Shown here: piece by piece, positions 37,493 to 46,433 of the stretch
Layout: every line of letters starts with the position of its first letter
Position numbering within the stretch: position 1 is the first letter of the stretch
Origin: CG2-30-36-16 sp964372115
GTDB lineage: Bacteria; Bacteroidota; Ignavibacteria; Ignavibacteriales; Ignavibacteriaceae
Length of the DNA stretch: 64,000 nt
Assembly: GCA_964372115.1 (NCBI GenBank)
Contig: CAYJPN010000005.1
Coordinates: forward strand, 62,001 to 126,000
Reading direction: 5' to 3'
Made by a program: the position numbers and the translations under genes
Notes under the pieces: generated by a model
Databases searched by the model: none
Told to the model about the DNA's origin: nothing
What the model saw: the letters and a program-made list of their open reading frames with translations, nothing else

Positions 37493-38730
37493 AAAAGATT
37501 TTTGAAATTGCGAAATGGGAGTTCATCGAAAAAATAAAAACAAAAGCATTTATAATATCAATAATATTAACTCCGGTTATTATTATCGGGTTCTCAATCG
37601 GGCCAACACTTTTATCAGAACATGAAACTTCTGCTACCCAGGCAATCGGAGTTTTAGATTACAGCCAAACTTATTTTAATCCATTAAGAACTGAACTTGA
37701 ACAATATAAACTTGAAGACGGGCAGCCGAATTATCTAATTATTAATTTATTCAAAAAACAAAATTTATTGGATGAATTAAAAAATAATGCCGATTCGCTC
37801 GTAATCATAAACAAACTTGAAGGTTATCTTTTAATATCCGCTAAAGACGATTCGATTACATTCCAATTTCGTGGGAAAAGTGTCGGCAACTTTAAAGAAC
37901 TTAAAAGATTTGAAGAATCATTTAATAAGATTAGGACAAATCTAAAACTTGCACAGTTGGGTATCGGCACAACAATAATAAATTATATAAATAATAAAGT
38001 TGAACTTGATCCTATAAAAATAGATGAGAGCGGAAACGAAAGCAGCGCCGATTTTCTCGTGGTTTTTTTCTCATCATTTATTTTAATAATGCTTCTTATG
38101 ATGATGATTTTGTATAGCGGTGGAATGCTTATACGGAGTTTGATTGAAGAGAAGTCAAACAGGTTAATAGAAGTTTTGGTATCAAGCTGCACATCGGACG
38201 AACTGTTAACCGGAAAAATTCTTGGACTCAGTGCTCTCGGGTTGTTTCAAATTTTAATTTGGGTAATTTTAGGTATCGCATTAGCCGGTTCATCGGTCAT
38301 TCCCGTTGATGCTTTCAAGAATGTGCTGCCAATGCTTATTTATTTTTTACTTGGTTTTATATTTTACACTTCAATATTTGTCGGCGCCGGCGCTATTGCA
38401 ACAACAGAACAGGAAGCGCAGCAGTTGACGAGTTATATAAGTCTTGTATTGCTCTTCCCCATCGTGCTTGTTTTTTCTGCGGTACAAAATTCAAACTCGT
38501 TTTTGCTTCAATTTTTGAGTTATTTCCCATTTACAACACCATCTATAATGATTTTAAGATTGAATCTGCAAGACATAACTCTTCAGGAAATTTTAATTAC
38601 GATTCTTATAATGCTAATATCAATTTATGTTACAATAATTGCCGCGGCAAAAATTTTTAGAATCGGCATTTTATCTTATGGCAAAAGACCTTCGTTCAAA
38701 GAAATTATTCGATGGATAAAAGAAAAATAA
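37489..38730 (+). CDS. ABC-2 type transporter permease (NatB-like)
   Basis: A 413-residue membrane partner of the preceding ATPase. It has one N-terminal helix (AFIISIILTPVIIIGFSIGP), a large extracytoplasmic domain of about 140 residues, then five or six helices. The conserved coupling segment RSLIEEKSNRLIEVLVSSCTSDELLTGKILG is present. This is the ABC2_membrane_3/NatB architecture. A chain of close or overlapping genes continues downstream through nadD. Confidence 0.88.
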   Translation: MKKIFEIAKWEFIEKIKTKAFIISIILTPVIIIGFSIGPTLLSEHETSATQAIGVLDYSQTYFNPLRTELEQYKLEDGQPNYLIINLFKKQNLLDELKNNADSLVIINKLEGYLLISAKDDSITFQFRGKSVGNFKELKRFEESFNKIRTNLKLAQLGIGTTIINYINNKVELDPIKIDESGNESSADFLVVFFSSFILIMLLMMMILYSGGMLIRSLIEEKSNRLIEVLVSSCTSDELLTGKILGLSALGLFQILIWVILGIALAGSSVIPVDAFKNVLPMLIYFLLGFIFYTSIFVGAGAIATTEQEAQQLTSYISLVLLFPIVLVFSAVQNSNSFLLQFLSYFPFTTPSIMILRLNLQDITLQEILITILIMLISIYVTIIAAAKIFRIGILSYGKRPSFKEIIRWIKEK

Positions 38731-38744
38731 TTTAAGTTGATCTC

Positions 38745-39707
38745 ATGTTAATAATATCATCAGCGCTCGCCGCAATAGTCCCGATGACAATTTATCTTCT
38801 CCTTATATGGCGATTTGATAGATACGACCGGGAACCATTTAAAATGGTGCTCAACAATTACCTATGGGGAGCGCTTGGGGCAGTAATTTTAACGCTTATT
38901 GTCAGTGGAAGTTTTTCGGCTATATTTTCTTTTTTTATTACTGATTCAAATCATCTTCAGCGCTTTGAAACAATAGTTATTGCGCCCGTTGTAGAGGAAA
39001 CAATAAAAGGAGCATTCTTATTAATTACAGCAGCAAGTTTTAAGTTTGATAACATGACCGACGGAATTGTTTACGGGGGGGCTATCGGACTTGGGTTCGG
39101 CATGACGGAAAACTTTTTATACTTCATTTCATACGGCAGCACCGTTGAGCAGTGGATAACTCTTGTAATAGTCCGGACATTGTTTTCGGCAGTAATGCAT
39201 TGCGTTTCAACAGCCACATTGGGGGCGTTTATAGGTTATGCAAAATTTAAAAAAAGTATTATCAAATATACTTTCCCCTTTATCGGTTTGGTCATAGCAA
39301 TGTTTATACATTTTTCATGGAACTTTTCGGTAAGCTCGGAATCCACTGCTTTATTGGGGTTCTTTTTTATGTTCTATACCATTGCTATATTTATCGCGGT
39401 TTTTTCTGCTTCGGTTTACGGTGATAAAAAAATTATTTTTGATGAATTAATCGAAGAAGTACAGTCGGGGTTAATCCCCCACAAACACTTGTTAGTTTTA
39501 AATTCTGCCAAAAGAAATATCCCGGGTTGGATAGATGAATCTGTTCGAAAGTTGTATATTCGCTCTACAACGACACTGGCTTTTAGGAAAATGCAGATAA
39601 AAAATTCCGCTGGTAAAAGCCGCGAGTATTACGAAACAGAAATTGAGAACTATAGAAATTTTATAAAAACTCTAACTGGCGGCTCGCAGAAAAACAACAA
39701 TGAATAA
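38745..39707 (+). CDS. PrsW-family intramembrane protease
   Basis: A 320-residue polytopic protein with eight or so helices. The PrsW landmarks are seen: RFDRYDREP near the N-terminus, the EExxK motif in APVVEETIKG (about residues 83-87), GLGFGMTENFLYF and the later histidines in SAVMHCVSTATLGAFIGY and HFSWNF. PrsW cleaves membrane anti-sigma factors such as RsiW in Bacillus. No anti-sigma gene lies nearby. The last 60 residues are soluble. It overlaps the next gene by 8 bases. Confidence 0.85.
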   Translation: MLIISSALAAIVPMTIYLLLIWRFDRYDREPFKMVLNNYLWGALGAVILTLIVSGSFSAIFSFFITDSNHLQRFETIVIAPVVEETIKGAFLLITAASFKFDNMTDGIVYGGAIGLGFGMTENFLYFISYGSTVEQWITLVIVRTLFSAVMHCVSTATLGAFIGYAKFKKSIIKYTFPFIGLVIAMFIHFSWNFSVSSESTALLGFFFMFYTIAIFIAVFSASVYGDKKIIFDELIEEVQSGLIPHKHLLVLNSAKRNIPGWIDESVRKLYIRSTTTLAFRKMQIKNSAGKSREYYETEIENYRNFIKTLTGGSQKNNNE

Positions 39708-40395
39708 ATCAAACTGTATTTATTTAATTACACCTTTCCCAATTTTTAATCCCGATGCAATTACGGTTTTTGAAGGGCTCGATATTGAACATACGGTTAT
39801 GTTATACAAAAATCTATTACTAAACTACCACGATATTTTAAGCGCTTTATTTGAAAAATCAACAGTGGTTTATTGTTTTGATGAAAACGATTTTAATTTT
39901 TTGTCGGATGAAATTGCAGCGCATAAAGATCTGGTTTTTTACAACCGTCATTCGCCAGAAAGTTTAATCAAACAAATTTCTGAAAGATATCTTGCACAAA
40001 ATCAATATAATTTATTTATTAGTTCAAATTCTATCGCAATTACATTAAATAAAATAAAAAAACTTTTTAGTGTTTTATCCGTTGAAGATAATCTGATTAT
40101 ACTTGGGCAGTCAAAAAACAACAAACTTGCTTTGGCTGCATTGAATTATCCTAACGCAGAATTTTTAGTATCGCTCAATTTTAATGATGAAGAATTTGAA
40201 TCTGCCTTAAAAAAAGCATGTATTAATGAAACCGGCATACATCGTTATACAGGCTTTTTAAAAATAAATACTCTAACCGATTTTAAGGATCTATACAAAG
40301 AACTTTCAAAAAAAGAAAGCCTTGCATACTGCAGTCAGCGGATGCATGAGCAGTTTACACATCTTTTTATTGAATATAAGGATTTATTAAAATGA
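39700..40395 (+). CDS. Conserved protein resembling a degenerate DUF2064/TIGR04282 glycosyltransferase-A fold
   Basis: 231 residues, no signal or membrane segment. The layout follows DUF2064 proteins: an early helix (HTVMLYKNLLLNYHDILSAL), a strand pair, LIKQISERYLAQNQYNLFIS where the family has 'gerl..af......v.ligsD.P', DNLIILGQSKNNKLALAAL where it has 'd.vlGpaeDGGyyliGl', and a terminal LKINTLTDFKDLYKEL matching 'l.DvDt.eDl'. The catalytic aspartates are replaced (SSNS for GSDCPD, QSKNNK for AEDGGY). Family membership is an inference. It overlaps prsW-like and nadD genes on both sides. Confidence 0.5.
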   Translation: MNKSNCIYLITPFPIFNPDAITVFEGLDIEHTVMLYKNLLLNYHDILSALFEKSTVVYCFDENDFNFLSDEIAAHKDLVFYNRHSPESLIKQISERYLAQNQYNLFISSNSIAITLNKIKKLFSVLSVEDNLIILGQSKNNKLALAALNYPNAEFLVSLNFNDEEFESALKKACINETGIHRYTGFLKINTLTDFKDLYKELSKKESLAYCSQRMHEQFTHLFIEYKDLLK

Positions 40396-40970
40396 GTGCT
40401 GTAGGCGTTTTCGGTGGAACATTCGACCCGATTCATGCGGGGCATTTAATAACCGCCGCGACTGTAAAGGAAATTCGCAAATTAAAAAAAATAATTTTTA
40501 TTCCTGCTTTTATATCACCTCACAAGACCGAAATAAAAACTTCTGATGGTGAGCGTAGACTCGAAATGGTTCGCCGGGCAATTGGGGGATATGATTATTT
40601 TGAAGTCAGCGATTTTGAAATAAAGAGCGGTGGTGTTTCATATTCTATCGACACTTTAAAAATGCTAAAGCAAAAATTTGAAAATATCGAGTTGATAATT
40701 GGTTACGATAACATTCTAAAGTTTAATACATGGAAACAACCCGATGATATTTTAAAATTGGCAAAATTGGTTGTGCTTAATAGAAAAGTTAAAACCGAAC
40801 CGAAGATAAAGGACAAATATTATAACTCGGCGGTTTTTGTTAATACTCCATTTATAGAAATCAGCGCTACCGATATTAGGGAGCGAGTCCGAACCGGAAA
40901 AAACATCGATTTTCTTGTCCCTAAAAACGTTAAGCAATATATTTGCGACCATAATTTATACAAGGATTAA
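40392..40970 (+). CDS. nadD: Nicotinate-nucleotide adenylyltransferase
   Basis: A 192-residue NAD-biosynthesis enzyme that adenylates nicotinate mononucleotide. It has the nucleotidyltransferase motif GVFGGTFDPIHAGHLITA (residues 5-22), IPAFISPHK, and at the end FIEISATDIRERVRTGKNIDFLVPKNVKQYI, the SxTxIR motif in an ATDIR form. It starts within the previous stop codon (ATGA). Confidence 0.93.
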   Translation: MSAVGVFGGTFDPIHAGHLITAATVKEIRKLKKIIFIPAFISPHKTEIKTSDGERRLEMVRRAIGGYDYFEVSDFEIKSGGVSYSIDTLKMLKQKFENIELIIGYDNILKFNTWKQPDDILKLAKLVVLNRKVKTEPKIKDKYYNSAVFVNTPFIEISATDIRERVRTGKNIDFLVPKNVKQYICDHNLYKD

Positions 40971-40973
40971 CCA

Positions 40974-41894
40974 TTGAAAATATTAGTAACAGGAGGGGCA
41001 GGTTTTATCGCCTCCCATATAACAGATGCATTTATTGACGCAGGACATGATGTTGTTGTTCTGGATGATTTATCGACCGGTTTTGAAAAAAATATTAACC
41101 CGAAAGCAAAATTTGTAAAAGCAAATATATGCGATGTTAGTCTTGCCGAACTTTTTGAAAAAGAAAAATTTGATGTGGTTAATCATCATGCAGCTCAAAT
41201 GGATGTACGGCGTTCGGTAGCCGATCCTGCTTTTGACGCGAATACAAATATTATCGGCACATTAAATCTTCTTCAAAACTGTGTAAAGCACGGTGTAAAA
41301 AAGTTTATGTTTGCTTCAACAGGCGGAGCAGTTTACGGCGAGCAGGAATATTTTCCGGCAGATGAGCAGCACCCCACATCTCCTGTTTCGCCCTACGGTA
41401 TTAGCAAATTAGCTGTAGAAAAATATTTATTTTTTTACAACAAACAATATGGATTAAACTATACCATACTCCGCTACGCAAATATATATGGTCCGCGTCA
41501 GAATCCTTTCGGTGAGGCAGGCGTAATTGCAATATTTACAACCAAACTTCTTAAAGGCGAGCAGCCGATAATCAATGGCGATGGTTTACAAACACGCGAT
41601 TATGTTTACGTTGGAGATGTTGTGAAGGCAAATCTACTTACACTTGAAGCGACGGGGGACAAAATATTTAATGTTGGAACGGCAAAAGAAACAGACGTGA
41701 ATAATATTTTTTGTACGTTAAATTCAATAATTGGAAACGGACAAAAAGAAAAACACGGTCCCACTGCTCCCGGGGAACAGTTGCGTAGTGTTATTACTTC
41801 AGACAAACTATTTAAAACTTACAACTGGAAACCTTCAACTCAAATAGATGAGGGATTAAAATTTACTGTTGAGTTTTTTAAATCGAAATTTTAG
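40974..41894 (+). CDS. NAD-dependent epimerase/dehydratase (UDP-glucose 4-epimerase-like)
   Basis: A 306-residue extended short-chain dehydrogenase. The NAD site is VTGGAGFIASHITDAF, followed by VLDDLSTGFEKNI. The catalytic Tyr-Lys pair is in SPYGISKLAVEKYLF (near residues 141-145), and the substrate loop is ILRYANIYGPRQNPFGEAGVI. It looks like the small GalE/UDP-sugar epimerase group and could supply sugars to the polysaccharide genes. The start is TTG at 40974, three bases after the nadD stop; no ATG fits. Confidence 0.85.
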   Translation: MKILVTGGAGFIASHITDAFIDAGHDVVVLDDLSTGFEKNINPKAKFVKANICDVSLAELFEKEKFDVVNHHAAQMDVRRSVADPAFDANTNIIGTLNLLQNCVKHGVKKFMFASTGGAVYGEQEYFPADEQHPTSPVSPYGISKLAVEKYLFFYNKQYGLNYTILRYANIYGPRQNPFGEAGVIAIFTTKLLKGEQPIINGDGLQTRDYVYVGDVVKANLLTLEATGDKIFNVGTAKETDVNNIFCTLNSIIGNGQKEKHGPTAPGEQLRSVITSDKLFKTYNWKPSTQIDEGLKFTVEFFKSKF

Positions 41895-41896
41895 AA

Positions 41897-42844
41897 ATGA
41901 TTGATCAACAGTTTATTAAAAAAATATTTGCAAATGACCGGCGAACTGTTGCGCGAGCAATAAGTATTGTTGAATTAAATAATTCAACTTCGGCAGAATT
42001 ATTAAAAGAAATATTCTCAAAAACAGGTAACGCATACCGGCTCGGTATTACTGGTCCTCCCGGGGCAGGTAAAAGTACAATTACAAACCAGCTTACAAAA
42101 TTTTACCGGACGCAGAACAAAAAAATCGGAATAATTGCAGTTGACCCGACAAGCCCGTTTACCGGGGGCGCACTGCTTGGCGACCGTGTTCGAATGTCAG
42201 AAATTGGAATAGATGCGAATGTATTCATCCGCAGCATGGCTACACGCGGCAGTTTGGGCGGTTTAAGCCAAAAAGCGATTGACGCGGCAGATGTACTTGA
42301 TGCGGCAGGGTATGATATAATTATATTTGAAACAGTCGGTGTCGGTCAATCCGAACTTGATATAGCGCAGGCTGCCGACACTACAGTAGTCGTACTCGTG
42401 CCGGAGTCCGGTGATGCTGTTCAGGCAATGAAGGCAGGCTTAATGGAAATAGCTGATTTTTTTGTCGTCAATAAAAGTGACCGCCCCGGTTCCGACCAGG
42501 CTCTTTCAGCCATTCGCACCATATTGCATATGCGCGACCATAATGAAAAATCGTGGATGCCGGAGATTATTAAAGCAGTTGCATCGGAAAATAAAGGAAT
42601 TGAAGAAATTGCCGCCGAGGTAGAAAGACATAAAAAATTTCTTGAAGAACAGCATCTTTTTATAAAAAAACGTGAAGAACATATGAAAAACCGCATAAAG
42701 GGAATAGTGGAGGAAAAGATACGCGTAGAATTATGGAAAGGCGAAGGAGGGAAAAAACTTCATGATTCACTTGAAAAAGTTATCTGTGGAAATTTATCTC
42801 CTTATCATATTGCGGAAGATATAATAGATAGTTTTAAAAAATAA
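41897..42844 (+). CDS. meaB: Methylmalonyl-CoA mutase-associated GTPase MeaB
   Basis: A 315-residue G3E-family GTPase that protects and reloads the adenosylcobalamin of methylmalonyl-CoA mutase. Walker A is GPPGAGKS (residues 53-60). IAVDPTSPFTGGALLGDRVRM and FETVGVGQSELDIAQAADT are MeaB signatures, as is VNKSDRPGS for the guanine-specific NKxD. The mutase itself is not in the window, but the acyl-CoA dehydrogenase and carboxylase that follow point to propionate/branched-chain catabolism. Confidence 0.93.
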   Translation: MIDQQFIKKIFANDRRTVARAISIVELNNSTSAELLKEIFSKTGNAYRLGITGPPGAGKSTITNQLTKFYRTQNKKIGIIAVDPTSPFTGGALLGDRVRMSEIGIDANVFIRSMATRGSLGGLSQKAIDAADVLDAAGYDIIIFETVGVGQSELDIAQAADTTVVVLVPESGDAVQAMKAGLMEIADFFVVNKSDRPGSDQALSAIRTILHMRDHNEKSWMPEIIKAVASENKGIEEIAAEVERHKKFLEEQHLFIKKREEHMKNRIKGIVEEKIRVELWKGEGGKKLHDSLEKVICGNLSPYHIAEDIIDSFKK

Positions 42845-42851
42845 TAAACTC

Positions 42852-42887
42852 ATCCCTTTTGATAATTGTAAAAGGGATTTTTTTTTT
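42852..42887 (+). terminator. Rho-independent terminator after meaB
   Basis: ATCCCTTTT (42852-42860) pairs with AAAAGGGAT (42870-42878), followed by a run of about ten T. It ends the ABC-prsW-nadD-meaB transcript. Confidence 0.85.
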
Positions 42888-42949
42888 CTATTATCCATTC
42901 AATTATTCATTTCATTTGGCAATTAACCTTAAAAATTGAAAGGTACAAT

Positions 42950-44113
42950 ATGGAACCTGTAGGAATTCCTTTTTTAATCGAACTTTCAGAAAACCATGTA
43001 ATGATTCGCAACACCGTTAGGGAGTTTGCAGAAAATAATATCCGCCCCGTTATTATGGAATACGATGAATCACAAAAATTTCCTATGGCTTTGATGCAGC
43101 AAATCGGCGGGCTTGGTTTTCTCGGAATGCTTGTAAAAGAAGAGTACGGCGGCGCTGGTTTGGGTTATATAGAATTTGTAATTGCAATTGAAGAACTCGC
43201 CCGCGTTGACCCATCTTTTGCGCTTTCGGTTGCGGCTCATAACGGGTTATGCACCAATCATATCAATCGTTTCGGCAACAAAAAACAAAAACAAAAATAT
43301 TTGCCTGATTTAACTTCGGGGAAAAAAATAGGCGCATGGGGGTTAACCGAATCGGTTTCGGGTAGTGATGCTGCAGGATTAAAAACAACTGCTGTAAGAG
43401 AAGGCGATCACTACATCATAAACGGCAGCAAAACATTTACAACACACGGGACTGTTGGAGAAACGGTTGTGATTGTGGCAATAACAAATAAAGAAAAAAA
43501 GACAAAAGGGATCTCGGCATTTATTCTTGAAAAAGGAATGGAGGGTTTGATTGTCGGGAAAAAAGAAAATAAACTCGGTATGCGGGCAAGCGATACAACA
43601 CAATTAACTTTTGAAAATTTAAAAGTTCCCGCCGAAAATTTACTCGGCGAAGAAGGTGAAGGATTTATTCAAGCGATGAAGATACTTGAAGGCGGTCGGG
43701 TTTCTATTGCCGCGCTTAGTGTTGGCTTAGCACAGGGCGCGTTAGACGCTTCGATAAAATATTCGAAAGAAAGAAAACAGTTCGGGAAAACATTAAGCGA
43801 GTTCCAGGCAACACAATTAAAACTTGCCGAAATGCAAACTAACATTGATGCCGCAAGAATGTTGACATTCAGAGCCGCAGACATGAAGGATAAAGGATTA
43901 TCAAATAAAAAAGAAGCTGCGATGGCTAAATTGTTTGCAAGCGAAATTGCGGAAAAATGCGCGAGTGAGGCTGTTCAAATTCACGGCGGTTACGGTTTTA
44001 TAAAAGAATACCCTGTGGAAAAATTTTACCGCGATGTTAAACTTTGCACAATAGGCGAAGGTACATCCGAAATACAGCGGCTTGTAATTGCACGTGAACT
44101 TTTTAACGATTAA
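42950..44113 (+). CDS. Acyl-CoA dehydrogenase (short/branched-chain type)
   Basis: A 387-residue flavoenzyme that oxidises an acyl-CoA to the enoyl-CoA and passes electrons to ETF. It has WGLTESVSGSDAAGLKTTA in the middle domain, YSKERKQFGKTLSEFQATQ, the QIHGGYGFIKEYPVEKFYRD stretch and the catalytic glutamate position in TIGEGTSEIQRLVIAREL. The active-site Glu placement is that of butyryl- and short-chain enzymes, but isovaleryl specificity cannot be ruled out given the MCC-like carboxylase next door. It is 11 bases from the carboxylase and preceded by GAAAGG. Confidence 0.93.
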   Translation: MEPVGIPFLIELSENHVMIRNTVREFAENNIRPVIMEYDESQKFPMALMQQIGGLGFLGMLVKEEYGGAGLGYIEFVIAIEELARVDPSFALSVAAHNGLCTNHINRFGNKKQKQKYLPDLTSGKKIGAWGLTESVSGSDAAGLKTTAVREGDHYIINGSKTFTTHGTVGETVVIVAITNKEKKTKGISAFILEKGMEGLIVGKKENKLGMRASDTTQLTFENLKVPAENLLGEEGEGFIQAMKILEGGRVSIAALSVGLAQGALDASIKYSKERKQFGKTLSEFQATQLKLAEMQTNIDAARMLTFRAADMKDKGLSNKKEAAMAKLFASEIAEKCASEAVQIHGGYGFIKEYPVEKFYRDVKLCTIGEGTSEIQRLVIARELFND

Positions 44114-44124
44114 AATTAAAAATT

Positions 44125-45780
44125 ATGAGTAAAATAGGCACAGAACTAAAAACCACAGAATCATTTCTTAAAAAAGAAGACTCTTATAAAAATATTTTTC
44201 GCAAGTTAAAAGCAGCTTCCGAAGTTATTAAACTCGGCGGCGGTAAAAATGCTGTTGAAAAACATAAAGCAAAAGGAAAATTTACCGCACGCGAGCGTAT
44301 AGCCAAATTAGTTGATAACGAAAAAGAATTTTACGAAATGAGTTTGTTTGCAGCCCACGGTATGTACGAAGAATACGGCGGAGCGCCTTCATCGGGAACA
44401 ATTTATGGAATCGGCAAAATACACGGACGAACGCATGTAATAGTTGCAAACGATGCAACAGTAAAAGCCGGAGCCTGGTTTCCTATAACTACAAAAAAAA
44501 ATTTACGCGCGCAGGAAATTGCAATTGAAAATAATCTTCCAATAATCTATCTGGTTGACAGCGCCGGAGTTTTTCTTCCTCTGCAGGATGATATTTTCCC
44601 TGACAAAGAACACTTCGGACGTGTCTTCAGAAACAATGCAGTGATGTCTTCAATGGGGATTCCACAGATTGCCGCAATAATGGGGCCCTGCGTTGCCGGC
44701 GGAGCATATTTACCCATAATGAGCGACGAAGCTTTGATTGTTGAAGGTGAAGGTTCTGTTTTTCTTGCCGGTTCACATCTTGTACGCGCAGCAATAGGAG
44801 AAGTGATTAATAACGACAGTTTAGGGGGCGCGGTTGTACAATCAAATGTTTCCGGAGTTACAGATTATATTATGAAAAATGATGACGAGTGTATCGCTAC
44901 CATCAGAAGTATTGTAAGTAAAAACGGCGACCGTGGAAAAGCAGGTTTTGACAAAACGGAAAGTAAACCGCCAGACTTTTCTCCGTCTGAAATTTATGGT
45001 ATTCTACCGGAAGACACATTAAAAACTTACGACATGTATGAAATAATCGCGCGTATTGTTGACGATTCTGAAATTGATGAATACAAAGCCGGTTACGGCA
45101 AATCATTAATAACTGCTTACGCGCGCATAGACGGCTGGGCTGTCGGTATTGTAGCAAACCAGAGAACAATTACAAAAACAGAAACAGGCGAAATGCAAGT
45201 TGGCGGAGTAATATACTCTGACAGCGCAGATAAAGCGGCGCGTTTTATTATGAACTGCAACCAGAAAAAAATTCCATTAGTTTTTCTTCAGGACGTTACA
45301 GGTTTTATGGTTGGCTCGCGTGCCGAGCATGGGGGAATAATAAAAGACGGCGCAAAAATGGTAAATGCTGTTGCAAATTCTGTTGTGCCGAAAATTACCA
45401 TAATTATCGGGAACAGCTTTGGCGCGGGCAATTACGCAATGTGCGGTAAAGCTTATGACCCCCGTTTTATTTTTGCTTACCCCAACGCTAAGATTGCCGT
45501 GATGGGCGCAAACCAGGCAAGCAGCGTATTGCTCGACATCAAAATAAAACAAGCAGAAAAAAAAGGGCATCATGTTTCAGATGAAGAAAAGAAAAAAATT
45601 CTTGATGATATAACAAATTCGTACGAAGAAAGCAGCAACCCGCTTTACGCCGCTGCACGCCTCTGGGTAGATGAAATTATAGACCCTGCTTTAACAAGAA
45701 ATTATATTTCAATGGCAATTGAGGCTGCTAATAATAATCCCGACAATAAAAAATTTAACCCGGGGGTTATACAAACATAA
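44125..45780 (+). CDS. Acyl-CoA carboxylase beta (carboxyltransferase) subunit, methylcrotonyl-CoA carboxylase-like
   Basis: A 551-residue carboxyltransferase that moves CO2 from biotin to an acyl-CoA. LVDSAGVFLPLQDDIFPDKEHFGRVFRNNAVMSS and AAIMGPCVAGGAYLPIMSDEALIV are closest in pattern to the beta subunit of methylcrotonyl-/geranyl-CoA carboxylase. The second half has FLQDVTGFMVGSRAEHGGIIKDGAKMV and NSFGAGNYAMCGKAYDPRF. A biotin-carrying alpha subunit is not in the window. With the preceding dehydrogenase this suggests leucine or related acyl-CoA breakdown. Confidence 0.88.
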   Translation: MSKIGTELKTTESFLKKEDSYKNIFRKLKAASEVIKLGGGKNAVEKHKAKGKFTARERIAKLVDNEKEFYEMSLFAAHGMYEEYGGAPSSGTIYGIGKIHGRTHVIVANDATVKAGAWFPITTKKNLRAQEIAIENNLPIIYLVDSAGVFLPLQDDIFPDKEHFGRVFRNNAVMSSMGIPQIAAIMGPCVAGGAYLPIMSDEALIVEGEGSVFLAGSHLVRAAIGEVINNDSLGGAVVQSNVSGVTDYIMKNDDECIATIRSIVSKNGDRGKAGFDKTESKPPDFSPSEIYGILPEDTLKTYDMYEIIARIVDDSEIDEYKAGYGKSLITAYARIDGWAVGIVANQRTITKTETGEMQVGGVIYSDSADKAARFIMNCNQKKIPLVFLQDVTGFMVGSRAEHGGIIKDGAKMVNAVANSVVPKITIIIGNSFGAGNYAMCGKAYDPRFIFAYPNAKIAVMGANQASSVLLDIKIKQAEKKGHHVSDEEKKKILDDITNSYEESSNPLYAAARLWVDEIIDPALTRNYISMAIEAANNNPDNKKFNPGVIQT

Positions 45781-45785
45781 CCGCA

Positions 45786-46433
45786 ATGTTTAAGCATTTT
45801 TTTATTCCTCTTTTTATTTTTTTATTTGCTGTCGCACTTTATCCGCAGCAAAGTAAATTATCAAAAGGTGTAAATTTTATTTCATCTTATATTGCCTCCG
45901 CACATTTTGTGGAAATGAAAAAAGAGATGAACGATTTATCTTTAATGGATAGTGTTTTTATCACCGCGCTTAAATTTTATAATTATAATTATGATGATGC
46001 CCTGTTTGCCCTTACCTTTGCCGTCGTTCCTTACAATCGGGTTCCTATAAAAATTCCACTGCTTGGCGTCATTAATTATCCGCTAACTTCCGCTAATGAT
46101 TCCATTTTTAATTTAAAGAATAAAAACCTGCCGAAATATTTATTTTTCGATTCGCCGCAGGATGAGTATGGCGATAAAGATAAACCTGCGCATTTTTTCG
46201 GCAGCGCTTTTATTTCTTACTCTTCACATCTTTTTGATTTGGGTGACCTAATTGGTTATTTTGTGGAAGTATTTGAAGAAAGTTTTAAAGTGCAGTCGAT
46301 GATTGACGAACGCGATTTAATAACAAACAAGTTCGGTAACATATTCGGCGAAGCGCTAAAAAATGATAAAACTGTTCTTCCGTCAAATGTTCTTATTCTA
46401 CAAATTTTATCTTATTTCAGATATCAACTATGA
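45786..46433 (+). CDS. Secreted protein of unknown function
   Basis: A 215-residue protein with an N-terminal signal peptide (residues 1-20, FFIPLFIFLFAVALYPQQ). The C-terminal half has DKPAHFFGSAFISYSSHLFDLGDLIGYFVEVFEE, a helical stretch with a pattern (DK.aHF.g) loosely like DUF2279/YfiM proteins. It is not otherwise recognised. It overlaps the start of the response regulator by 4 bases and follows the carboxylase by 5, so it probably belongs to that transcript. Confidence 0.7.
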   Translation: MFKHFFIPLFIFLFAVALYPQQSKLSKGVNFISSYIASAHFVEMKKEMNDLSLMDSVFITALKFYNYNYDDALFALTFAVVPYNRVPIKIPLLGVINYPLTSANDSIFNLKNKNLPKYLFFDSPQDEYGDKDKPAHFFGSAFISYSSHLFDLGDLIGYFVEVFEESFKVQSMIDERDLITNKFGNIFGEALKNDKTVLPSNVLILQILSYFRYQL

